A stretch of 64,000 nt of DNA. Origin: Paralvinella palmiformis. Taxonomy: Eukaryota > Annelida > Polychaeta > Terebellida > Alvinellidae. The notes under the pieces are model-generated. The model was not told the origin of the DNA and searched no databases. It saw only the letters and a list, made by a program, of their open reading frames with translations. The position numbers and the translations under genes are program-made. Of this stretch, positions 36,480 through 47,797 are shown in pieces (the first letter of the stretch is position 1; every line of letters begins with the position of its first letter). The stretch spans positions 374,501 to 438,500 of the forward strand of contig JAODUP010000090.1 of NCBI GenBank assembly GCA_025642065.1. Direction: 5' to 3'.

Positions 36480-36930
36480 GCGAAACTAAAGGCACGTCCA
36501 CGTACACAACGCCCTAATTGCAGTTTCGTTCGTTGTATTAAATAAAAGCTCAATAACCGCGGCGAATTTGTCATTAATAAACCGACAATACATCATTAAT
36601 ATTCCAGGAATTATTAATAACCGAACAACCCCACCCACGGGACAATTCCTACATTGTCTCGGAGAAGCCGATATAAGAGAAGTGTCTATGGCGCCGACTG
36701 TCAGGTCATTCATGTTTGCCAAGCATACTGACGTAGGTATTATCAACCCGGATCGTGGTGTTAGTGTCCTGATATCCACCACAGATTACGTCAGCTATAT
36801 AGGCGTGCATGGAAGCCGACAAATGGACACCATTTCCAGGTCGGTGACCCCCCGCCGGCCATGATAAGAGACAATTAATTGAAATTATCAACGAGCTTCC
36901 GTGTTACGTATCCGTCGCATCTGGCCGGCA
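36480..36930. promoter_or_regulatory. GC/CpG-rich intergenic block, candidate regulatory element
   Basis: Stands out from AT-rich flanks, with several TAAT/ATTAATA homeodomain-type words near 36565-36620 and a TGACGTAG / TACGTCA pair at 36729 and 36788. It is open for about 98 codons on both strands, which argues for composition rather than coding. Function is inferred. Confidence 0.25.
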
Positions 36931-37088
36931 ATTAGATTATGAATCGAGTAATATATCTGACCAAATGAAGGAGCATTGTTTCTAGTTCGATCTCCGGACA
37001 GATCGTGCGAAGATGGTTTTATTATATTCCTCAAAGGTATTAGTTATGCGGGATATTGATAAATGCTCTCCGGCAGATCACGCACGCA

Positions 37089-37091
<3 letters not shown>

Positions 37092-37120
<29 letters not shown>
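37092..37120. repeat. (TA)n microsatellite
   Basis: Pure TA run next to a CACGCACGCA tract. Confidence 0.93.
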
Positions 37121-37126
<6 letters not shown>

Positions 37127-37268
37127 AAAAGACCCATACATCTGGCAAAAACCAAACACACAGTAAATCTTTTGTAAAGGTTCGGCACCGGTACGTCCGG
37201 GACCGGAACTTCACAAAGTCATTTTCAGATACAGAAACTCTGCGGAGAAGGACTCCACCACAGGGGCT

Positions 37269-37323
37269 GTGCCAAACAAGCGACAGCCTGCGAATACTCC
37301 CCGAACTACAAGCAAGCAAGCAA
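37269..37323 (-). repeat. Interspersed repeat, copy 2 (first copy at 6771-6831)
   Basis: The reverse complement reads TTGTAGTTCGGGGAGTATTC then GCAGGCTGTCGCTTGTTTGG, as at 6771-6831. It is followed by (AC)n. Confidence 0.7.
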
Positions 37324-37796
37324 TACACACACGAACACACACACACACACACACAATCGCTAACAATGACAATTGGAGTACACCTAAATTAACGCTGACT
37401 TGATCATTTAAATAATTCTGAGAATGGCGTTTATATATATAATTTATATATATTATTATTATTAATAATATCATCATCATCAACACTATTATTATTAATA
37501 TTATTATTAGTGCAAGGAATACTGACCACTTGTTAAAATGTTGCTAGCATTTCCACTGATTTCGTTGACGTGATTAACGGGTTGAAACTGAAACGCAGAC
37601 TGCCGCTGAACAGACGAACGTACGTAGGTACGTGGACGACAAATACCTTATCCTAATATTCGATGATAGATCGTTACTCTATTTAGTCACAAAACACTCA
37701 TAGATGTCGCTTCATTAAGTTAGCAAAAGATAGCGGCTACCGAGAAGAGACCTACGTATGACAGCCGATCCCAACCGTCCATGAGCTATTTCTATG

Positions 37797-38348
37797 TTAA
37801 TTGGCATTCGATCCCAAACCGATCGCACTCCTCAGTATCCGGATTACGAGCGAGCAGCAAGTGATCGCGAAGATGGTCAATGTCCGTGCCAAATGGGAAC
37901 AGGTACTGGTGAGAGAGTGTGAGCCGCTGACGATGCGATGCGATCGTTGCCGAACCGTGCCCGCTAAGTGGTAGTACAGACACGTTAAGAAGAAGTCGAA
38001 ATGCCTTCGATTTTCGCTGCAGGCGGGAACGAGGCTATTCCGGACGGGGACGCTGCCAAAATGTGTCCAACGTCTGATCCAGAAATGGGCAGGATCGTCC
38101 ACCGGCGACGAACCGCTGCAGTTCACTGGTCGTCGACAGTCTCCTAACGGATTCTGGAACACGACGTTGAGCTTCGCGGCCAGATCCCGATCCAGTTGAT
38201 CTCCGATGGTACGAAGAACAGCCGCCACCTTTTCGTACTGTACATCCATGTCGCGGGCGCGTTCTGGATGACCGATGGCGGTGTCAATTCTAGTTCTGCC
38301 TCGCTGCTTCCATCGGCTGATGTCAGCCGCTGACGTTTTCCGTGCCAT
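37797..38348 (-). CDS. Candidate BH3-motif protein (possible BH3-only apoptosis regulator)
   Basis: Seen: a 183-codon frame starting MARKTSAADISRWKQ in a GC- and CpG-rich island. Residues 41-56 read VAAVLRTIGDQLDRDL. The core L45-x3-G49-D50-x2-D53 fits the BH3 signature L-x3-(G/A)-D-x2-(D/N/E), with hydrophobic V41/V44, L45, I48 and L52 at BH3-like spacing. Residues 157-172 are hydrophobic and could act as a membrane tail. No BH1 or BH2 motif is visible, which fits a BH3-only protein (family knowledge: these bind Bcl-2-type proteins at mitochondria). The start follows TTTATTTCTTTAG, so a 5' UTR intron may end exactly at the ATG. Doubts: after residue 65 the alternative frame is at least as protein-like, so the C-terminus is uncertain, and a chance BH3-like match is possible. 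Confidence 0.45.
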   Translation of the reverse strand: MARKTSAADISRWKQRGRTRIDTAIGHPERARDMDVQYEKVAAVLRTIGDQLDRDLAAKLNVVFQNPLGDCRRPVNCSGSSPVDDPAHFWIRRWTHFGSVPVRNSLVPACSENRRHFDFFLTCLYYHLAGTVRQRSHRIVSGSHSLTSTCSHLARTLTIFAITCCSLVIRILRSAIGLGSNAN

Positions 38349-38735
38349 CTAAAGAAATAAATCGTTCACCTGACCGGCGGATTGACTGTTGTTAACTAAT
38401 TAACTACATATGAGAAATCTAGGTTCTCAACAAGCATTTTTTTCGTGCCTTTCTGGAGTTGATCGAGTTTTCGCGTAAATACTCGTCTTCACGATGTTCA
38501 ATTAGGATGACAGTGATTTCGGTTCAAGCTGCAAAACGAGTAGCTTTCGAGAACGAACGCTCTTGTCCACTAACACCTGGTTGGTCAGTTACCTCAGCTT
38601 AAATAAGCTACTGGTGTCACCGGGAATTTTTCCGACGCGGTCTCTGTCCTATAAATAGCACTGCCTTCCGAAGGAACGCCGCAAAGCTGGGCTGCCATTG
38701 GTCAGTTAATGAACATCGCTTGCTTACTCTTTAGA

Positions 38736-38738
<3 letters not shown>

Positions 38739-38780
<42 letters not shown>
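38739..38780. repeat. (TA)n microsatellite
   Basis: Pure TA run about 390 bp upstream of the BH3-candidate start codon. Confidence 0.95.
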
Positions 38781-38785
<5 letters not shown>

Positions 38786-39928
38786 CATAGTTAAAATTAT
38801 ATTTCGTGTGCGATTTATCTAATGGATGAAAACCACGTATTTTAACAGTGATTGCTAATTACAGACTAATACCGCTCAAATGATAAGTGTGAATCATACT
38901 TCGTCACATACAGAATAATAGTAAATAAATCAGATTTTAAAGGGTTTTTAAACAGATGGAAGGTGTAGGAAGAAACAGTATTGAACACCTCCACTTATAA
39001 TATTTATCGCTGATGTATGCAGTACAAAATACTTTATTTTTTGTTCAAAACGAAGCGCCCTTATTCTGAACAGGAATGGCAAATCCTGAGTTGCTAATCA
39101 CTTCTAATATTAGAAATAAACTAATTCACAATAAACAATCGCCGTGACCTATTTAACTTGTTTTTGGTCCTTTTGAAAACTGTTCCCCCCCTTCTCCATT
39201 CTTTTGCCCTATCTAAAAATATCCATTATTTTCCAAATATATCCTCGTTGTACACAAATGGTACTATAGTTCAGTACCTAACAAGTTGTACGAGAAACAG
39301 GTCAAGTTTCCCATAGATTTGTTGTTTGTCACCTTGCATCCCTATAGCGCTACATTACTGATTTAAAAGAAAAGTTTCGGGCAAGTTTTGCAAGTCCAAA
39401 TCATCACTGCCTTGTTAAGGGATCAAATTCCCACCAGATATTTGTTACATTTGTTTGTAAATTTTGTAATTTAGGTGATTTTGTATAATTAAAACTGAAT
39501 AACATATTTTTTTAAGTTATTGAACATTCGTATAAACAGTGTCCAGTTGGCGTCTGGTGGTGTCCAAACTGTAGGCAATTTTTAAGCATTCATACGTCCA
39601 TACCAGCATGAAATAGCATTAATCTATTTACTTATATATATATATATCTGCCAAACTAACTATTTATCTATCTATGTATTAAATACATCTCTAATATATA
39701 TATATATATGAACTAAAAACAAACGATGATACTTAGAACGTGATGATGAATTTGATGTCATAACGAGCCCTCTAGCAAACTACGTTGTCTTTGCCGACGA
39801 TGTCCTTGTGTGAATCCGTATATTTTTTACTCAATAATTAAATGTGTTCTTTTAATGATATTGTTCTGCAAATTTTATTAACATTTTATTTAAAAGAATA
39901 AAAATTCTCACAATGCAATTGTTTAACC

Positions 39929-39981
<53 letters not shown>

Positions 39982-40470
39982 CTAAACAAACAGAACATAC
40001 GCACATTTTGAACGCATTCACGTTATAGCTGGTTTATTTATTCGCTGTGAAATATTTAAGATTCCTACACTGTATGTTAGAAATAGCTGTGTCATCTCTC
40101 TTTGGTGAAAAAACAACAACAACAAGACCAAGGTAAGAAAGAACCACCAATCTGTTGTTAACAATGTATTCAATAGAACTTGGGCCGTCATTCCCTAAAT
40201 TAACTCAGAAAACAACATTCCTGTAATAAAGTTTCCATAGTAAAATTCTAGTCTCTTTCCGACAATTTAAAACAGGGTGCTCCATTAGTAGAAGAGTCCT
40301 GCAAATCTGTAATAGGTACACTTGCCTCTCTTATAGAGACTGAGATCAGTCCCAATGATGATAAAATAAATAGTATCTATCTGGTTTCATCTTATGTATA
40401 AGCTCTAGGAGCATCAGGATTACAGACTGTCGAGTTTTTCATTAACATCTAGTGAGTATTTTTGACAAAT
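38781..40470. other. Intergenic AT-rich sequence
   Basis: No gene recognised. It holds short TA runs near 39636 and 39696 and a (TA)n tract at 39934-39979. Confidence 0.35.
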
Positions 40471-40479
40471 GGATTGGTA

Positions 40480-41095
40480 TAAAAGAATATATCACATCAG
40501 TAATATGAGCTGTGAACTGCCATCTTAAGAACGTCTCCTAGCCGTCTAAAATAATTGTTTACCCAAGAAGCAATAATTACAGTGATTCATATATTCGTTA
40601 CATTTCGTATAGACTATTGCAACTCACTGTTAAGTGGCGTATCTGATTATAAGATCAATCACATCCAGCAAATTCAGAATGGTAGAGCTAGCATAGTGAC
40701 GAATAGTAATAAATACGGATATTTCATCCGAATTCTTCAAAACCTACATTGGTTACCAATGATATAACGTATTCATTTCAAGATTTTATTAACTACTCCT
40801 AAATCTATATCAATGGGGCGGTACCTGAATAATGGTCTCCATTAGAAAGTCATCGCGAAACCCAAGTTAGTCAGTTAGATACTATTTCGATTAAAGTCAT
40901 ACGGCCATTGTGCGTTTAGTGTACTCGCCTTCACTTTGTGGAATAGGTTGTCAATAGAGAAATAAAGTACTCATCTCTTCCAAAATTTTAATCTGTTCTA
41001 AAGCTGATAGTTCGAGGTTCGTTTAGCTGTAAATAACATTGACTGTTAAAATCATCACCATCATCATCATCACCACCACCACCATCATCATCATC
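40480..41095 (+). mobile_element. CR1/L2-like LINE ORF2 C-terminal remnant with (ATC)n tail
   Basis: The plus strand reads TQEAIITVIH, FRIDYCNSLLSGVSDYKI, IQQIQNGRASIVT, ILQNLHWLP, then HFKILLTT, and after frameshifts AFTLWNRLS. These are ordered CR1/L2 ORF2 motifs. It ends in a long run of ATC/ACC triplets (about 41050-41096), probably the LINE 3' repeat. Stops and frame shifts show it is dead. Confidence 0.78.
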
Positions 41096-41244
41096 AAGAG
41101 TGTTTCTGGTTCTTCTAGACCTTGAGCTGATATAGTTTAAAACAATGTACCTTTATCCAGCCAGAGAAATTGCTTGACTGCTTTTTTGGTCTTATTTAAC
41201 ACACTTTATGTTCTCAACGTGATATCAAATTGTTTGTTAAACCC

Positions 41245-41248
<4 letters not shown>

Positions 41249-41339
<91 letters not shown>
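41249..41339. repeat. (TA)n microsatellite
   Basis: Pure TA run of about 45 units. A shorter run lies at 41570-41598. Confidence 0.97.
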
Positions 41340-41343
<4 letters not shown>

Positions 41344-41566
41344 CACTGGCTAAGAACCATTTGACACCACAACTCGTAGTAAACAACAAGTTAGTCAAAA
41401 GAAACCTATACTTCACAAGATTTGGACACCAAAAATGTTGACATTAGCTTAAATTTAGCTTTGAATAGCTAAAAAATCTGTATTAACCGTACGGATAGAA
41501 GTCCGACAATCCGGCGTCGCAATGTGAAATACGATACCTTGAATATTATACGCCTAGCGCCGCAGG

Positions 41567-41599
<33 letters not shown>

Positions 41600-41601
<2 letters not shown>

Positions 41602-42388
41602 TGGAGATATAATATATAATAAAAAATATATATTTCTGAACCTGCTAAATAAATATAACAAATGCACCAAATTAAGAAATACACTTAGATCTTCAATATG
41701 TGTCATAAAAAAACAGTTACTTGAAGAATGGTTAGATGGTGAACACAAGATAGCAGGTAGCCTTAGTTGTTAGATTCAGTAAAATACACCGTTAAATAGT
41801 TTGGCGTTTCCCAGAGTGAAATTATCAGACACAACGGGAGATGGTGTGAGATCGGGGGATGGTTTGGATATAGGCTCCATTCTGGTCGACCTCGTGTCAC
41901 GTCGGCAAGTAATCCGAAGTGCTGGTTAATACATTCTGGATGGCATGTAGAATCTTGACGACTGCATGGGTAGAAAATTGTGCCTTAAAGGAACAGTCCA
42001 CCTTCATTTCAAATTTTAAGGACTAATACAACTATGCTCACAACTATCACGAATGAGGTCAAAATGTGAAAACGATCATCCACATATTAAATATTCCAGT
42101 TCAAAGTGCTGATTAATCTGTTATTTGGGCTATTAGCATTATAATTAGTTGGTTGATTTTTAAAAGAATGTTTCTTACTCTTGCAATTTGAGTCCACTGA
42201 GTATTTTCTATAGGTCGACTCTATCTCTCTGCATGTTATATATAGTCATTAAAATGGGGAAATGTAATGTTTTTGTTCCAATGTGTCATTAAGCTTTACT
42301 CATTGACTCATGGATTTTGGATTCTTAAAAAAATCACAAGAACAAGGTTACACAAAAAGGCACATAAAATGACTCCCAATAGATATAG

Positions 42389-42389
<1 letters not shown>
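41600..42389. other. Intergenic sequence, nothing certain
   Basis: No supported gene. TTAAAGGAACAGTCCACCTT near 41985 has the look of a repeat end, but I found no partner. Confidence 0.25.

Positions 42390-42425
<36 letters not shown>
42390..42425. repeat. (CA)n microsatellite
   Basis: Pure AC run of about 18 units. Confidence 0.95.
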
Positions 42426-42427
<2 letters not shown>

Positions 42428-42780
42428 TACATAATATATTTAAAACAATAGCTTTTAATGCAACACTTTGTAAAATGAATCCAATAAAATTCTTTTAATG
42501 TTGAAATTAACATTTCATATTTCCTGATAAAAGCACCCCATAATTCAGCATATTGGAACCGAATAAAGAGGAATGTGTAAAATACTTTTTTTAAATAAAT
42601 AAAACGCCAACAAAAACAATTATTTATAGTATTTATTCATAAAAAATTTCAACAAACATGCTAACATCGACAAGAAAATCCGGCTTCATTATTATCCTAA
42701 ATTCGATTTGTTTCGCCAAACCTAGGATAAAACCTGCCGTCATAACGCGTTAGACACGTGTTTCATGATTACCACAACAC

Positions 42781-42888
42781 AACAATTGTACATATATGAA
42801 CAATTATATATATAATAACAATTGTACATATACTAACAATTGTACATATACTAACAATTTTACCGATAGCAACAATTACATATTGTCA
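42781..42888. repeat. 18-bp minisatellite, six units
   Basis: Units start at 42781, 42799, 42817, 42835, 42853 and 42871, each beginning AACAATT. Units 3 and 4 are identical (AACAATTGTACATATACT), the others diverged. Exact 18-bp spacing is kept throughout. Confidence 0.85.
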
Positions 42889-44300
42889 AAATAGAGTGAC
42901 AATGATTAAAGCGGAGTGAAGTATTCAATAACAACATGAAGTTCCGATTGTTAACATTAATAACTAAGTTGATGAGTCTATATAGTTATCTAGCGGTCAA
43001 GAGACTATCACAGCCTAATGATTAGGCTGCTCACTATCCCAGACTAACAATGATAGATTACGTTATCACAGACAAAAGATGTTTACTGAGAACCAAACCA
43101 TTAATTAAAGAGTTTCATGAGGATAAAAGAGGAAGCGATGAAGAGAAGCGATATCTTCATATTCGATGCGCCATCCTGGCTGGATTTCGTAGTTATTTGG
43201 ATCTCTGATTCCGTTTCGGTTTGCGTTTCTTAAAGAAAGGGAGAATAATTATAATGTTTTCGCTGTAATGAGACTGCTGCACCATAACGCCCCAAAGGTA
43301 CAAAAAAGCCTATTAATAAACAGGGGCGTAGATTAATGTGCATGCTAGGAGGGGTGAGTGGAACACACTAGGGGATGGTACAGGTTTCAGCCGAGTTGCC
43401 CACCGTTCGTAACAGGAGAAGTAGAAGCCTCCCCCGTTCCCGGGATATTATCGTCCCAGCTAGTCTAAAGTAGTTATGTGTCTTCCCCACTCCTGGATCT
43501 ACGCCACTGTTATGCGACTGATTTTAAATACTTTACCTGTTGTAGTTGTATTACTTGCGACGACTGTGACCAATATCACGCCGAAAATTAGCAATATTCT
43601 TAGATCCATTTTCCTAAAAATTAAGAAGAATAGAAACAAACCCTTTAATTGTAACTACTGACAGTATTACGTATACTAGCAATAGTAGTAACAGTAGTAA
43701 TTATTATTATTATTATAAGCTGGACCAATGCGCTGTCACACACACACACACGTAACTGTTACCGTCTTTTGTCCGCATCATATATCACTACAATTTATTG
43801 AAGTATGAACTGGAGAATCTCTAGGCTCTAAGCCAGAGCAGAGCTATCTATCGAAGATGGCGGTATATGGAAACAACCGAGTGGCTGTGTCATCACATGT
43901 AAATACTGGAGCCAATCCACTGGCTTCGGCCCCCAAGGCCACACAGCCTGTGAAAGGGCTGGTTTTCTCAGGATATTGACCAATACAATACAAGACTTTG
44001 GTGGGGGATCGTTCCTAACCGTTTAAGGTACTACCGCGGGCTAAATCGTTTACAACACACAAGGAACCTCGCCTCTATACCCGTCCATCATCCTTCATCA
44101 AGTGAAGATATCGGCGGCAATCGCGTGGATGTGGACTAGGGTACAGGTGTGAGCCTACTCAAAGTGTAGGATTTTAATGACTCTCGCACTTTATCATTTA
44201 TTATAACATATTTACGTGGGTACTCTCTTTCTCCTCGATTTTCATTTCTCACATATTATAATGCGAGCGGTCTTCTATGAGAAACGAAATACAAATATAT
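42889..44300. other. Intergenic sequence, nothing recognised
   Basis: No supported coding exon. 43850-44170 is GC-richer and may be a repeat. Confidence 0.25.
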
Positions 44301-44310
44301 TGTGTACATG

Positions 44311-44456
44311 TTATACAGTTAATTTGTATAATCAGGTAAAATCTACATTACCTGAAATGTTTAGGTAATACGTGTATTGCTAACTGAGATTTAATAGACA
44401 TTACCTGAAAATTTTAGGTAATATACATATTATTTTATTATACAGATTAACTGTAA
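44311..44456. mobile_element. MITE, copy 2
   Basis: The left end TTATACAGTTAATTTGTATA and right end TATACAGATTAACTGTAA are inverted repeats. The interior includes GTATTGCTAACTGAGATTTAA, matching the complement of 35468-35607. It is followed by a (CA)n tract. Confidence 0.75.
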
Positions 44457-45050
44457 CACACACACACCACACCACACCACGCACACACACACACACACAC
44501 TATATATATATATATATATATATCAACGTAACTAACCCATCCAAACTATTCACAGTTCATATAGCCATTTAAAGTTACTCGCTTTTCTGGAGAGTTTTAT
44601 TCCTGAACAACACTGTTCCAGTCCCTAAATGATCGTTATGATATTTTCATATGTTAGTTGGTAAATTGTATTTCGTCACGAAAACGTCATTAATATCAAA
44701 ATTAGAGGCAGAATAATATGAAGTTGAATAAAAACAAGAATCAAGATCATTTCGCTGATAAACAATTCAGTAATAATCGATTTCTATTACGAGTTATGAA
44801 GCGATAGGGATAATCAATCAAGTAACAAGCTCAAGTAAGCCAGGTAACCTACCTTTAGGAGTGTGCTGGGCCTGTGTATCAGCTAGCTATATGTCTTACA
44901 CTCGTCTCAATTGTCACTGATCCCAAGAGGCCAAGATGTCGTCTTTATACCGATCTTCGTGTTGTTTTACTGCATGGCGACATCACATTAAATACTGAAA
45001 ATCTCCTTGTTTAGAAAACCATCAAAATGTGAGGACAAACATACACCAAC

Positions 45051-45052
<2 letters not shown>

Positions 45053-45137
<85 letters not shown>
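45053..45137. repeat. (TA)n microsatellite
   Basis: Pure TA run of about 42 units. Confidence 0.97.
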
Positions 45138-45139
<2 letters not shown>

Positions 45140-45414
45140 TAAAACTCATAACCCTTTTTATTTTTATTGCCACTTCTAGAGAGCGCAGTATGATAAAATA
45201 TTTACTGATAAATAACCGGGATGGGCGTGTCTACACATGTAAACCACAGGATCGGCCTACACCATAAACTGCTGGTGAGTGGTCACTTTAGGTTTTGTGG
45301 TAATATGACTGGAAATGTGTTACGTCTAAGATGAGTATTTCGTGCGGATTTAATTTGTTTAATATGATATAATTTGGTTAAAGAGCATAAGATATCGATT
45401 TCCGTGATTGTCCA

Positions 45415-45717
45415 TCTCACTCACTCACTCACTCACTCACTCACTCACTCACTCACTCACTCACTCACTCACTCACCACACTCACTCACTCACTCACTCA
45501 CTCACTCACTCACTCACTCACTCACTCACTCACTCACTCACTCACTCACTCACTCACTCACTCACTCACTCACTCACTCACTCACTCACTCACTCACTCC
45601 TCACCCCACTCACTCTCCCCCCCCCCCAATCACTACGACACTCACCATCACCATACTCTCCTCGACTCATATCATCACCCTCACTCACTCACTCACTCAC
45701 TCACTCACTCACTCACA
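45415..45717. repeat. (CTCA)n tetranucleotide microsatellite, compound
   Basis: A long CTCA/ACTC run at 45415-45600, a degenerate CCCC/CACCAT middle, and a second CTCA run at 45678-45717. Open frames here encode only Leu-Thr-His-Ser repeats and are not genes. Confidence 0.97.
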
Positions 45718-46792
45718 GAAATTACCTTAAAAAAATAATATCCTGAAACAATGGCAGACAGGCTTGAAAAAACACGTCCCTGTCTCAAAATTTATTATAT
45801 GCCATTAAGTACAGCATGTCACCGCCATTTCTATGCTTGGTATAAAATAATACCAGCCAGAGCTGACAATTTGTTATAAGCTCTAAACCGGGATCAGTTC
45901 ACGAATAACTCGGCTGTCGTTAAAGTATACGATTTGTTTGCTTAAATTGAACGTGACTGACATTCGTCAGTTGTGTAGACTTCTGTATATAAGAAAAATT
46001 AGGTACGTATTTTAAACGTTACAAAAATGTAAATTACTTAGAAGGAATTTTGTCCTTATAACCTTTTAAGTGGCATTGATTATAAAGTAAGAATAATAAA
46101 ATACAGGTTTATGAAGAATCCTGAATATAATGAGTAATAATTAATGTGTGTGTGCGTGTGTGTTTTAGGGTACATAGTAAGAGGCAACAGGCACAGAGCA
46201 TCAACATATCTAAACATCCTTCGAAACCTACCTCCATAAATCTAAATACAACTATACATACATTAATCTAAAAATAAAATGTTCCATACCTCCACATATT
46301 GATAAATGTGTGCGTATACCTAAGCATGTGTCTGGTCTACTCATCAGCTAATTCGCTTTTCGTACGCGACAAATATGTCACGCCCACAGGAAAGCGGCTA
46401 CATGCAGGCTACGTACAAAAATTGGAAGCACGTAAAACATACCATTTGTGTGTGTGTGAAACTGACTGATTGTGTGTATATATAAAATGGCAATTCTATA
46501 CGTGTATACTATATATCCAAGGACTTCACCCGCTTTTCATTCCAACACTCTGCCCTCACTGCCTAAAAGTCATCTCCATGAAGACTTCAAACTATCAGAC
46601 CACCACCTAGCAGCATTAACTATAAGAAAATCAACATATCGATTAGATATCACTCTCCCGTGTCTGTTGAAAGACCCCTAAGACACCACTATCAACAATA
46701 AAGACATAACAAATGCACAATAGGCAATAGTCAGCTAGGGTCTCTATCCCCAAATTTTAATAACAAGTATATGTATATGACGAATGACGATC
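45718..46792. other. Intergenic sequence, nothing recognised
   Basis: AT-rich with short GT runs. No gene supported. Confidence 0.3.
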
Positions 46793-46878
46793 ACACACAC
46801 GCACACACACGCACACACACGCATACACACACACACACACACACACGCACACACGCACACACACACACACACACACAC
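46793..46878. repeat. (CA)n microsatellite with GCAC interruptions
   Basis: Alternating ACAC with regular ACGC units. Confidence 0.95.
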
Positions 46879-46895
46879 GTACATATTTATTTAGA

Positions 46896-47332
<437 letters not shown>

Positions 47333-47797
47333 ATTATTTTGGAAGCTATGACTAAAAATTGCATTCTAATTGTCATGTAGAATAACATACGGATGCTGAA
47401 TAATCAGTATAATAAATTAAGATATTTCATCGGTTATAGGAACCTAGCTAAACCCGACATGGTTGCATAATGGAACTAATTGAAAATCTGGTTGACAATT
47501 AAAGGACATGCATGCAAGATGAAAAAATACTATACTAAGTCTTTTGTTATCGGCAATGTAGGTTATATTTCTATACATCAATCATAATTATTTATTTCAG
47601 ATTTCTTATATGTGTACGACAAACTATGGTGCAATAATGACATGTGTGCGTTCATATCATGGAACAATATCATTGGTACACAATGTAATTATGTCGATTT
47701 AAAATCTGTTAAGTTAGAACCTAGATTTGGCTAGACAGGATCTTTGGTTTTTGTATTTTATGCTAAATGGTGTCGTGATTAATAAAAAGGATTCAGC

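Noticed and set aside
36486..36864. Two overlapping 98-codon frames on opposite strands
   Set aside because: Both strands are open because of base composition; neither protein resembles a family, and no splice or promoter context was seen.
45374..45746. Open frames of about 112-118 codons with Leu-Thr-His-Ser repeats
   Set aside because: They are translations of the (CTCA)n microsatellite; a period of four bases is open in several frames with the same peptide.
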